In this document: in pieces, positions 47,641-58,466 of the stretch
Numbering within the stretch: position 1 is the stretch's first letter
Layout: every line of letters begins with the position of its first letter
NCBI RefSeq assembly: GCF_016086655.4
Contig: NC_052138.2
Coordinates: forward strand, 6,820,001-6,884,000
DNA: 64,000 bases
DNA from: Lepeophtheirus salmonis
Lineage: Eukaryota > Arthropoda > Copepoda > Siphonostomatoida > Caligidae
Direction of reading: 5' to 3'
Translations under genes and position numbers: made by a program
The notes under the pieces: model-generated
What the model saw: the letters and a program-made list of their open reading frames with translations, nothing else
Database searches by the model: none
What the model was told of the DNA's origin: nothing

Positions 47641-47754
47641 TTTAAAAGGTATGGGTTGCTGATTCGAAAATGCATCAAAAAATGAATTATTGTACTAACA
47701 GAAAAATGGAGAACGTATATTTAATACGAATTCAAAAAGGGAATTAGGAAGAAG

Positions 47755-48015
47755 ATGAGCAAGTTAATCTTATTATGTATTTTCATTATGGCTGAAGAAG
47801 GAAAAAAAAAGAAAGCAATGGGAATGACAATAAATAAATCACAGGATCAAACATTTGACAAAATTACTTTATATTTACCAAAATCAGTATTTTCACATGG
47901 TCAATTATATGTTGCATTTTCAAGAGTATCCAAAGGGTGTGCAGGTTTGATTATATTTATATCAGATGGACCAAAAATAACAACAAATGTTGTATACACG
48001 GAGGTTTTACATTAG
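47755..48015 (+). pseudogene. Helitron Rep/helicase C-terminal fragment
   Basis: MGMTINKSQDQTFDKITLYL, SVFSHGQLYVAFSRVSKG and TTNVVYTEVL match the last Pif1-type helicase motifs of Helitron RepHel proteins (family form AMTINKSQGQTL, VFSHGQLYVALSR, KNVVYxEVL). The Q of the usual KSQGQT is kept but G is D. Only the last 70 or so residues are recognisable; the Rep domain and most helicase motifs are missing upstream. The frame is open to a stop after VLH, near the normal protein end. A TTCGC/GCGAA hairpin at about 48110 could be the element's 3' hairpin, but no CTRR end is visible. Confidence 0.8.
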
Positions 48016-48869
48016 AAATTTACCTATTATATAATTTTAGTAGATCGTTTTAGTTTAGAATTTTAGCATAAACAAACTAAATATTAATGAAATCTTTATA
48101 ATTGGCTTTCTTCGCAAAAAGGCGAATGTGTTTTGTTTTTTTCTGCTTCGTTTTTACTATTAAATTATAGAAGTCCTACTTTCTAAATCAAATTGTGCAC
48201 GCGCAAGACTTTATTGCATCTTGAACCCTTGTGAAATCCATTTACAATTTTTTTAATACAATTCCATATTCCTTTTATAATACAAATATTATTAATAAGT
48301 AAAATTTTTCTAATGACCCATAAAAAAGTTCAAATGGGGGGGTCAAAAAAAAAAAATATTTATCTACGTTCATTCCCATTGACGAGACGCAATATTCACC
48401 ACCTCAATTTTTGTTTAGGACGATACCCTCTAATGTACATAGTGCAATTTATTCTGATGTAAAGAAATAATTGAAACTTTTTGCTTTTCTTTAATTTTGT
48501 TCAATATTGTTTTTACCAGACTCTAAAGATTCATTCAATTATTTATTTTTATCATATTTATCACCGAATTAGATATAAATATATATACATGACATGAGTC
48601 TGTTCACGCCTAATCTCCATTTCAATCATACAACTTAGTCATATACTTGATCATTTACAATCTCGCTGACCCACCCAAAAATGTTACCAACATGATTGTT
48701 CCGACATATTCTGTTGTTCCAACGTACTTTTGTAAAAAAAAATAGACAACTATAAATTGTATTTAAAAGCAGTATATTAATTACGTGAATATATACTTAG
48801 ATAATGGGTAAGTATATATATATATTGAAAATGATTTGCTACAGGGAAAGAATGGAACCACAAAAATAA
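48016..48869. other. Intergenic and 3' flank of the CUSTOS-like gene
   Basis: AT-rich. A diverged TTTTGTTCAATATTG motif lies near 48497. No gene. A minus-strand AATAAA (48542-48547) is the nearest exact polyadenylation hexamer noticed downstream of the gene, but it is far. Confidence 0.4.
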
Positions 48870-51420
48870 TTAATCATTTAAACATTTTAATTTAGGATCT
48901 TTTTTCTTGGATTTTACATTTGAAATAACTTCATCAGCTTCTTTAGGGGGATGCTTAAAGACACCTTTTTGCCCAATAACCCAATCCGGTGTCACAGCCA
49001 CATCTTTAAAATGTTCATCATCCTCAGAACTAGAGTCACTTTTGTCGATTGTCTTCTTTTTCTTTTTCTAAAAAGAAATCAAAGTATATTAGTTACCCAA
49101 CAAAAATGAGGACTTCTCGGCTCACTACCTTTTTTAACCTTCGATGCGCTAATAAATCAGGCTTTTCTCTTTTAACTGAGGGTCTTTCCTCTTCTTCTTT
49201 GTACTGAGTGATGACTTCCGTTGAGGAAAATAATTGAACTCCACCCGAATCTTTATCCTCGCTATAAGTATCCTTCGATGGTAATGAACAGCTAACTTCA
49301 TCAATCAGACTAACAAAGAGCAAATATATTCAATAGTGATTATTCCTCTTGTTCGCCTCGAACAAAACTTACTCATCTAGTCTTTTGGCAAGTGCATCTC
49401 CAACATATTTACGGAAACCACTCGTTGTTTTGAGACAGCCCAATTCCTCTTCAGGCTTTTGAACATTTTTATCCCTTCTCAATGAGGATTTGATTCGTTT
49501 ATCTCCGTTATCCTTACCTAAAGATGATAAATTACATCTTGAACTAAAACACGTGATAAATTTAATTTGAATAGCATGAATATATTTCAAAAAATAAATC
49601 AATAACTAATCCCATTCAACCTAAACTCGGGATCCACCTTTTTTGAAAAATTTGTACAAATCTGCTCACAACATCTGCGACATGAACTTCCTCATACCAA
49701 TAAGTCTCCCTGTCCCATATATTACAAATACCGTCATCGAGGGTCTTTGGACTTAGAATGATCACAAATGGAATCCCAATGAGATCAACAATGTCTAGAC
49801 TCTCTTGAGGAGTTGAATACAGTCTTAAGCCCTCTTTCCGAAGGGCTTTACTTAGAAACACTCTGAACTCAGATAAAAAATTTCTAATCTGAGGCGAACT
49901 GTTTATATAATCATCTGACATAAAAATAGCTAATTGATGAGGTACAATATATTGATTTAGAGCCATTCGAGGACGATTCGATAAAAACATGCGTTCTCTC
50001 ACAGCATCCAATAATAAGGCAAGCGTTCCAATACTTGGACATGTACTCGTCTCTAAGACTTTATAGCCCTCAAAATCATCCAACATTTTCAAGGACTCTA
50101 CAACAAAATTGTCATTGAACCCATAGTCCTGGTCCTCAAAATTAGTAGATATCCTTGCAACAGGGAATTCAGAATTAGATTCAACTTCTTCCGGAATGAA
50201 TATAGCGCCTGGATTGAAAAAAAGTCTCTTCCACCAAATACGCCTCTCTCTTAAGACGTCTTGAAGAGCGAAACGCCACGAAATATCCTTGTTCATAAAG
50301 ACATAACTTTTGATTTTGAATTCTTCATTTTGGGAGGCAAGGGGTTTGAGTATATAATTATCATTATCGAAGCCTTCTCCCTTGATAATGCTACATACGT
50401 CAAATGGGCCCTCTGTAGGCCAGACAAAGAGAGAGCGCTTAGTAGCTCCATCCATACCTTCCTTAAATTTAGAGAAAGAAACCTTGTTTTGAGCGGAGAG
50501 AAGAACATCATTGGACTGCACTAGATCCTTGTACTTTCTGAGAAATTGATGACGAAGTAGAGTTCCATTTTTGGCAAAACGGATATAGGGTATAGGATTT
50601 GGCCTTAAATAGCGACCTTTTACCAAGTATTCCAATGAAAATTGAAGATTGGACTTGGTGTCTAAGAAAAGTGTGAATCATGGGTGATGGATGTAGTAGC
50701 TTTAAAATGCAAAGCACATGTACAATATTGAAACTAATTACTACTTCAAAATGATATTAAAATGTAAAAGATCTGCTTGTAATATGAAATTCAAACTGAG
50801 TGTATTTTTTTAAAATTACGATACAACCATCACCATCAATAGGATCCTTGTGTATGGAAGAGAAATGTCGATTTGTAAAAGGGGAAAGATGTTTGGAAAG
50901 GGTCTTTATCATGTTGGTTGCTGAGTTATATTCCCAATAGGCGCAACAATGTAGTCCTCTTCCACAAGGGATGCGTTTGAAAGAATTTCCTTCTTTAGAT
51001 TTCTCGACTCTGCATCCACAATATCCTTTTTAAGAAGTTGAAAGTGATTCTGAAGAGGAGAGAACATGGGCTCAATCTCAGCCTTGAGATTTCTTAGAGG
51101 TTGAACGAACAAAATAGCACTTTGAATCCGCTGTGATTCTATTAGAGGATCATTCACACGTAGACAGGACACTTTTTGAAGAACTGAAATGTCTGGTAAT
51201 GGCTGTGCTTGAGGGGACAGATTCCCGTTCATTTGTTTTTTAATAGGAATCTTCGGGATTTTAGCGTTGAAAATCGATGAAGAGGATCGGAGGAGAAAAC
51301 GAGAGAGTTGCATGCCTTTGTTGTGTGTTTTTTTATTTTTAATGAATTACCTAAGGTAAAGCTTGGATCCAGGGCTTCTTTAAATCCAGATAGATCCTCA
51401 TCAGATGAGGATGACGACAT
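48870..51420 (-). CDS. CUSTOS-like protein (C12orf43 family), 4 exons, hosts gatC-PolG2 in intron 1
   Basis: Exons 51420-51351, 49517-49373, 49309-49129 and 49067-48870 give 197 residues. Intron 1 is 1,833 bp; the others are 63 and 61 bp. The protein begins MSSSSSDEDLSGFKEALDP (Ser/acidic stretch plus FKEAL, like the family's SSDAEELERCREAA). It continues TTSGFRKYVGDALAKRLDD (family TTPEFRAHVAKKLGALLD) and DKDSGGVQLFSSTEV (family DDGFRLFFTSVP). It ends with a Lys-rich stretch and a second SSSEDDEHFKDVAVTPDW unit (family SSSSEDSDEEWRRCREAAV). Vertebrate CUSTOS (about 260 residues) is a nuclear protein linked to Wnt signalling and early development. Both phase-1 and phase-2 junctions restore the frame exactly. 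The identification is by motif order; the overall identity is low. Confidence 0.75.
49561..49566 (-). terminator. Candidate polyadenylation signal ATTAAA for gatC-PolG2
   Basis: ATTAAA on the minus strand 50 bases after the PolG2 stop and 44 bases before CUSTOS-like exon 2. If used, it would end the dicistronic mRNA inside the host intron. No AATAAA was found in this gap. Confidence 0.35.
49616..50912 (-). CDS. DNA polymerase gamma accessory subunit, mitochondrial (PolG2)
   Basis: Exons 50912-50834 and 50661-49616 (intron 172 bp) give 374 residues, close to fly PolG-beta (about 360) and shorter than human (485). The first exon encodes an Arg/Ser/His-rich, acid-free start (MIKTLSKHLSPFTNRHFSSI), a mitochondrial presequence. 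The body follows with SLEYLVKGRYLRPNP, ARIST and LALLLDAVRERMFL. The C-terminus is an anticodon-binding-like domain with VPHQLAIFMSDDY, DLIGIPFVIILSPKTLDDGI and DRETYWYEEVHVADVVSRFV (human counterpart ends SRDTTMKEMMHISKLKDFL). It raises processivity of the mtDNA polymerase. A second donor six bases downstream would add two residues. Its ATG overlaps the gatC stop by four bases, and no separate promoter is visible. It lies wholly inside CUSTOS-like intron 1. Confidence 0.88.
50909..51313 (-). CDS. gatC: Mitochondrial Glu-tRNA(Gln) amidotransferase subunit C
   Basis: Intronless, 134 residues. It starts MQLSRFLLRSSSSIFNAKIP, a basic, Ser-rich mitochondrial targeting segment. The mature part has the GatC pattern: RIQSAILFVQPLRNLKAEIE then PMFSPL (family VDTDGVEPMESVL), and near the end LVEEDYIVAPIGNI (human VVEEYFVAPPGNI). 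GatC holds the GatA and GatB subunits together in the complex that converts Glu-tRNA(Gln) to Gln-tRNA(Gln) in mitochondria. The start codon lies 38 bases inside CUSTOS-like intron 1. The stop (TGA, 50911-50909) overlaps the PolG2 ATG (50912-50910), a layout that points to a dicistronic mRNA. From memory, the fly orthologues of these two genes are also annotated as dicistronic. Confidence 0.88.
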   Translation of the reverse strand: MQLSRFLLRSSSSIFNAKIPKIPIKKQMNGNLSPQAQPLPDISVLQKVSCLRVNDPLIESQRIQSAILFVQPLRNLKAEIEPMFSPLQNHFQLLKKDIVDAESRNLKKEILSNASLVEEDYIVAPIGNITQQPT

Positions 51421-51498
51421 CCCTTGTAGTTATTATAACTTGAGAGCGTGCTCTCCACTAGCTACCAGCAGTAGCTCTCGGCCTCAGCTTGAATCAAA

Positions 51499-52368
51499 AC
51501 AATGATTTCTACTAGTAATAATTAATATCTGGAGTGGACAAAGGCTCAATCACTTAACCTCATGTAGAGGAACGTGTATTTTTTATGCTTAAAGTTGCGC
51601 CAATAAAAAATCAGACATTTTCCGGCATAAGTATGCAATAACACATTGCAGTGTTAATATTTCATTTTTATAAATGTATGTTTAGGTTATCATATAAAAA
51701 ATATACCAAATACTGTGAGGTGTACATTTGATAGTTTAAAATAAAATATTCAAAAAATACTTTTAATGATGAATAACTTAGAATCATTCCTTCAAAGATA
51801 CATAGTAATTATGTTAATAGTATAAAAGGCAAAATATATTAATAATACTCATTGAAGAAATGAAAATAACACGCAAACAATACTGTCTAGTGTCTACTAT
51901 AATATGAATGATTAATATTGTTAATCATCATTCCATTGCCCCTCTTTCTTAGTTCTATATTTAAGGTTTACGTTATACATACAGTACATACATCCTATAC
52001 CATAGAGATGATTCCCAACTTTCACGGGTAAAATGTCCTTCCTTGTATAAAAAAAATAATCGACTTGTAGGAAAAGGTTAAAGATAATATCTGTAGCAAT
52101 CTCGAGTTGAAAAAAATCACTCTAAGCAAGTATTTTGAATCAAAAACTTTTTTATTTAACTTCAAAAGTGTTGTCTTCATGGAAGAGATATTAATTGTAG
52201 ATTATCTGATGATGAAGTAACAAAGAATTAATGTTGTACAAAGTCAATTAGGTATTGCCACTTGATTTTTAAACATAAAAAAATACACTTCCCCTACATG
52301 AGGTTAAGTGATTGAGCCTTGCTCCACTCCAGATATTAATAGTAGAACTTATTGATCAAAATCACAAC
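51499..52368. repeat. Inverted repeat with about 100-bp arms upstream of the CUSTOS/gatC/PolG2 locus
   Basis: Left arm 51499-51596, right arm 52263-52368. Both carry ATTAATATCTGGAGTGGA, AAGGCTCAATCACTTAACCT and CATGTAG, with only a few substitutions. The inner 660 bp has no coding capacity. It begins about 80 bases from the CUSTOS-like start codon, so it occupies the promoter side. Confidence 0.85.
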
Positions 52369-52489
52369 AAACTCATGCGTCTGTTAATATATACAGGGAA
52401 AGAAAAACAGCACCAATGTTACATTTAACATTGTACAACACATGGCCAAGATACTTAGGGCTAAGTATCTTGAACATAGCTTGATCAAT

Positions 52490-54060
52490 CAGTTCTAATT
52501 TTATCTGGAGGAGCACAATCTCCAACCATGCGACTTGTGGCGAAAAGCATTATTTTTGATAATAAATTCCACTTATAATATTTGTTGTAGTTGTAATTTT
52601 ATCTCAACATCACTTGGTATTTTAAACAACTCTTCCATTTTGGGATAATATTTGAAATCCTAAAAAATTATTTTTGAGCCAAAAATGATGGATTGACTTA
52701 ATGTATAGCATTCAAAATCAAAGTAGATATATGATAAAGAGTCTTTCTAAAGTAAACTTTAAAACTGATGAATTTGGCCTTCAAAAATAAAGTGTCCATT
52801 CAGATCGTGTTTGTAGAAGATTATGTAGTAAATTTCATTCAAATAATATGCAATATTATATCCTCCCTTTTTGCATAATAATATAATTAGTTAAATAGTA
52901 TGATTATGTACTAATATGTTAGTTACCATACAGAAAGATATAGAAAACTTCTTACAGACTATATTGATTGCTCATATCCCCAATTAATGAGTTTAGAAGG
53001 ATCAAAATAATCTTATTTTAAGTAATTACATTTAATTGAGATGGGAATTAGTAAAGTCGCGTGTATTTACGCACAGAGTTGAAAAGATTTGGAATTAGAC
53101 TAAGTTTTATTACAATAATATAAAATAACTCCCAATTACTGTTACATTATTAATGTAATTAATTAATTGGGATGCACAAAATTCTTATATTTGTTGCCGA
53201 AATGGAACCAATTGGAAACATCAGTCAGACTGTATCGATTTCCTATATCCCCATTCTTAAGCTTAATAGGATCAAAATAATGTAATTTGTTGTTACTAGG
53301 TAAATTTAATTCCTATGAAGTGGCTGATGAGTGATCCAGAAGTCCGTAGTCACATGTATATGCTCATAAAGTCAGTTTGGAACACAAGTAATACATTTAT
53401 CTATGATTTGGAGTCGCAAATTTTAAAATAACTGCAGATTCGGAGCCGGGATCTCTAAACATTATAAATCTAACCTCAAGAAACTATTCGAATCATAAAT
53501 AATTTCGTTAAAACTACACACATCTAAGAATAAATTATTCTTAATTTAGAGTTTCAAATAATATTTTGTGATCTTGGCTCTGAATCCAATCATTTGAATT
53601 ATACAACTCCAAATACACTTGACTCTTCCGACTTTCTAAATTAATCCCATTAGTATGGAAAGATTAGTCGAGGAATAATATTTCATATTAATTAATTATT
53701 TGAATGGAACTTATTACATAACGCTCTTGCATAAACTGAAATTATACTTTATCTTTGAAGGACAAATTCATCAGTTTAAGTAATAAAATTAATAATTTTT
53801 GGAACATTTACGTTGGAAAACGCTTTAACATTAATATATCATTTTTTACTTAAAATATTATCCCAAAATGGAAGAGTTGCTTAAAATACCACGAGATGTT
53901 GAGATGAAATGACAACTACGACAAATATTAATAGCTTTATAATTGTTCAAAGTTCATGAATTTACCAAGTGGAATTTGTCGTTAAAAAAAGATGTTCTTC
54001 ACCATAACAGGTTGCGTGATTAAAGCTTGTGCTCCTCCAGACATTATTATAAGTTATACC
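52490..54060. repeat. Long inverted repeat with about 300-bp arms
   Basis: Left arm (about 52505-52805): CTGGAGGAGCACAATCT, ATCTCAACATCACTTGGTAT, AACTCTTCCATTTTGGGATA and AACTGATGAATTTGGCCTTC. Right arm (about 53745-54040): the same blocks inverted and in reverse order. The interior contains direct copies of CATATCCCCAATTAATGAGT / TATATCCCCATTCTTAAGCT followed by AGGATCAAAATAAT (about 52974 and 53243). No coding capacity; a MITE or foldback element. Confidence 0.75.
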
Positions 54061-56588
54061 TCATTGGCTTGATATTCTGAACTAAGTGCATTATTAATAT
54101 TATTGCAAGACATCCCCTAGTAGTTTAGTTAAAAGACGAGCCGACCTCTCCACTGTAGAGAGACTTCTGCAAAATTTTAAGAGTAGCATTCATTCATGAA
54201 AATGACAATACAATGGACCGTCTACGAATAGGAATATATATTATGTATTTTTTTAATAATAATCATTTTGACATCATTTTTATTAATTAGAAATGAGGCT
54301 TTACTTCAGACACGCACACGGGAAATTTATGCAAATTCTTTTAACTGCTTCCTTGTATACTATATATAATAATATAAAGACAATTAACTAAGTAATGTAT
54401 AATAAATATATCAATCAAAATGACTTTTTTATCTTTTAAAATGTAATCATTAGTTCCTAGGCCATTGGTACGCACGTTTACTTTACTATATATATATAAG
54501 GTGCCAGTCTCTCTTACCATTATCAGGAGCAACAGACGGGTTGTTATGTTTAATATGGAATTAATAAATGAAAGGGGGAAATGCACGGTAATGAGATAAG
54601 AATAACAAATAAGTCACCAACACAATCATTATTATTATTATGTCTCTTGAATGTCTTTTGCGCTTTGACAAGCAAGAACACAGGAACAAAAGAAAAACAT
54701 ACGTAGAGCTAGAAAAATACATATTTATCGCATTTCCTTGATGTCCAGTCCATGGATTTAAGTGAACGTGGTATCATCAATTTATTTATATATCCCTTCT
54801 TCGTGTTGTATTACACATACTTCGCAGTATTCTTAAGTTGATATTGACAATATATTTTGTTTTTAAGTCATTAATTAAAATTATGATCATTAATAATATT
54901 ACAAATCGGGGATGGCGATATCAACTCTCATTATTTCCTAGGAGCACAGACCTTCATATCAAATATACAATAACTCATAATTTAACTATCAAAAAAAAAG
55001 AAAAAAAAGAGGCCCACTAACACAGACACAAATATATATTCTTATATATAAGAATGTGTGAGACTCAATCATTCATTGATAAGTCAATATCGTAGTGAAT
55101 CACACATTAGGAATAATATAATTGCAATAATAATGTTGATTAAAGATTCAAATTTACTAAATTCATATACAATTAATTAATTATTAATATAAATAGTCAA
55201 TTCAAAGTAATTTAACTAGTAAATGTATGTATGTACTCAGTTACGGACTCCATAATAGACGGACAGACAGTTCTGCAAACTCACAATTTACATATGTATA
55301 TATAAATTATGACACAGGCTTTTTAGTATTATTGTTAAAGAGGAGAGAGTGAAGTATATAGATAAACAAAAAGTCACACTTTATTCTAAACTGTACAATT
55401 ATATAAATAGGTATGTAGGTAGTTAATAAATATATTATTTTCCCCCTATAAATCCCCGAAGGAGATTATTATATGCAATCATCTTGATATTATAATCTAG
55501 CCGAGATAACGAATAATATCAATATCTTTTAAATATAGGGTTGTGTATGGGGATGGAGGTGACGGCGGGGGCAGCAGGGATTTATTCAAAGAATATGTGT
55601 AGTCTTCTTAGATTGTTGCAGGATTCATTCTTAATACACATCAAAGAATACAGAGAGAGATAGCATTAGGATAACCGCTTGTTGGATATACCCGAGTCTA
55701 CTACATAATCACAATTACGTATTTACGTGTATATCAACAACTACTCTTTCGTGACTATATGGTATACATACAATATAATTTATGTACTTGAAAGAGGGGT
55801 GAGGGGGTAAGGATGTGGAAACTACAGCTTATAGTTATTCGGTCATGATGGTGTCTTGCTTGGTATACACAAAGATGCACAACTATTATTTTTTTTATTT
55901 TGTAAAAATTAGGATACATCTATATATATACTCTGTGTTTTTCTTCACTCATTCACGCAAACCTATTTTTTTTAATTTTTTTTTTTGTTCTTAAAAAATA
56001 CTCCCAGATAGGATAAAGATATATTAATGTATGGATTGATGTATTTAATGGAATAAGGGGGAGACATGCGATCGATTGAATGATAATTATAGATAAGTAC
56101 ACACACTTATATATATATAGATATATATACACACACATCACTTCTTTCACTCGGTTTTCCACACTTACGAAAAAAAAAATATAGATATCTTAGAGTCTCT
56201 CTTAAATAATCTTCGCAAAAAAAAGGCATTATTTTAAATCGTTTTTTTTTTAATCGATTAAATCTGTAGGTATATATATATATATATATGTATATATATA
56301 CTTATGTACACTAACAAAACAAATTTACAACGGCAATAACTGATTAATTGGGGAAATAGGTTTTTTGTTTTTGTTTTTTTTAAAATCTCTTTCTTGCACT
56401 TTGCAATTGGAGCTTTCGTTTGTCATCTTTTTTTTGTGTGTGTTTTAACTAGAAAAAAAGGGGACAAAGAAAAAAAAATAAAATAAAAAAAGTAGAGGAA
56501 AGAAGGAAGAATTTGTTTTAAATGGGGTATCATCAAACAGCGATAAAATAAAAATTGCGGATATATGCGGATGAAGAATAAATAAATC
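54061..56588. other. Intergenic and probable GSK3 3'UTR
   Basis: TA microsatellites near 56111-56131 and 56271-56299. A stretch of purines follows at 56450-56520. No exon recognised. The part nearest 56588 is probably the GSK3 3'UTR; no close AATAAA was found on the minus strand. Confidence 0.45.
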
Positions 56589-58466
56589 TTATGAATTTCC
56601 TCCCGTTGGGGACCCTTGATTCATGGAATCGTCCTTATTTGCTGAGGAACCACCTTCTGCAGATCCTGAAGCTGAAGGTCGTGATTTAGTATCGTCAGCT
56701 GCAGACGCATTAGCTGAAGAAGCCCCCGCTTGGGCTCCTGATGAAGAGCTCTCCGGAGGATTAGCTGCATTTTCAGCAGCAATGTGGGCGGGAATCAATT
56801 GAGAATTTAAGCTGGGCATATTCTTCAGTTCAACCGGGAGAAAGTTAAAAAGAGGCGGAAGATCTCTACCATTGGAAAGCTTTGTTCCAGGCTCACGAAG
56901 TTCGTCGAAAAAGGTATGAGCACAAGCCTGGAGAGAAAGGATACGAGCTGATGGTGTATACTCCAGGAGACGTGACACTAAATCGATTGCTTCGGGAGAT
57001 GTGCGAGCACGAAATACTTTCTGCCAAGGATGAGCTTTAATTTGAGGGAATTTAAATTCAGTGTAGTTGGGATTCATCTCTTTTATTTGTTCTCTAGTCG
57101 GAGTACCGAGAACTTTGATAATTTCCACGAGTTGGTCAACGCCAGAGTCACCGGGGAAAATTGGTTGTCCCAACATTAGTTCCGCAAAGACGCAACCTGC
57201 GCTCCAGACGTCAATATTAGTTGAGTAATCTACAGCACCAAATATCAATTCTGGAGCACGATAGTATCGGGAGCATATATAAGATACATTGGGCTCTCCG
57301 CGTATAAGGTGTTTAGCACTTCCAAAATCGCATAGCTTCAAGACACCTGATTCAGGATCCAAGAGTAAATTTTGGGGTTTAATATCCCGATGGCAAATTC
57401 CTTGAAAATGAATATATGCTAGACTTCTAAAGAGTTGATACATATATAACTTGATGAAGAAGACAGGAATCGTTTGTTTACTCTTGGAGTATTGCCTCGC
57501 AACTTTGTAGACTGTTTCAGGAATATATTCAAGGACCAAGTTTAGGTAAATTTCGTCCTTTTTGTCTCCTGATGTATAGAAAAAATATTTCAACCTGACT
57601 ATATTGCAATGCTCAAGGCGACGCATGATTTGGAGCTCTCGGTTTTTAAAACGTTTGTCTTGTAAAACCTTTTTGATAGCAACCAGTTCCTCAGTTGCAC
57701 ATAATCTGGCCTGATAAACCACCCCAAAACTCCCATTACCAATAACCTGCAATAAAATAGAAATATTAAGAGACTTTAAGTACATTATCTTTCATTCAAA
57801 ATATAAGAATGTCTCTGAATACAGATTCACATCATAAGTATTACTGTATTCTCCACAAGGTTTAAGTGATTTCATTAGTCACTTTAATTGGTCAAATATG
57901 GAATATAAATTTACTCTAATAACTAAATAACGTAGAAGAAATGTAAAAAGAAGAATGAATAATTATTCTTCAACCCACACGCAGACAAGATTATATGTAT
58001 AAGGCTGAGAGTGAAGATTAAACCTAAGGTTCTAGAAAAATTACAGGGATAAAAGGTAACTTTACCAAATTCCTTCATGTTTGTCTGAATTGGAAGTATG
58101 TAGTAATATTTACTATAAATGCCCTTGTGGAAGTTAAGCGCATGGAAGGGCTTGTAATAACTGGTAAATGCACTTTGTCATTAAAAATTCCTACTCTAAG
58201 GAAAAGGATACATTAAAAGAAAAGGGGAAGAGAACCTTGGTGTCTTTGTAGGAGACTTCGGTACTCCGATCCATAACTCCTTGGCTATGACCGTGGCTGG
58301 CTATAACAGTCATGATCTTCGTATCTTTTGCCATCTTTTTAATTCCGACGTAACTCGTGTTACTTCCGCTACCGCCGCCGCCACCACCGCCGCTTTCACC
58401 CCATTTGGAGGATGAGGATCCTTCATCTACAAAGGTCGTGGTCCGAGGACGACTATTCCCACTCAT
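56589..58466 (-). CDS. sgg: Glycogen synthase kinase-3 (Shaggy)
   Basis: Coding exons 58466-58236 and 57746-56589 (intron 489 bp) give 462 residues. The kinase domain (about 75-360) is nearly invariant: VIGNGSFGVVYQ (Gly loop), AIKKVLQDKRFKNREL (catalytic Lys about 102), HRDIKPQN, DFGSAK, and VSYICSRYYRAPEL with the activating Tyr (about 233). The phosphate-pocket Arg/Lys region is kept. The N-terminus starts MSGNSRPRTTTFVDEG, so the inhibitory Ser9 site of RPRTTSF is Thr11 here. A GGGGGGGSGSN tract follows. The C-tail (about 370-462) is Ser/Ala/Asn-rich. GSK3 phosphorylates beta-catenin, glycogen synthase and many primed substrates. An acceptor (TTTCCTTTTAG) six bases before the ATG shows a non-coding upstream exon. 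The whole kinase core sits in one exon. Confidence 0.95.

Noticed and set aside
48105..48130. TTCGC/GCGAA hairpin as the Helitron 3' end
   Set aside because: No CTRR motif follows it and the stem is only five pairs, so it is not called.
50261..50524. Frames on the + strand and in another minus frame across PolG2
   Set aside because: They are shadows of the PolG2 exon; the minus PolG2 frame carries the family motifs.
49616..50635. PolG2 starting at 50635
   Set aside because: The codon there is TTG, and the frame is open further upstream to a splice acceptor at 50662. Joining to 50912-50834 gives an ATG and a mitochondrial presequence.
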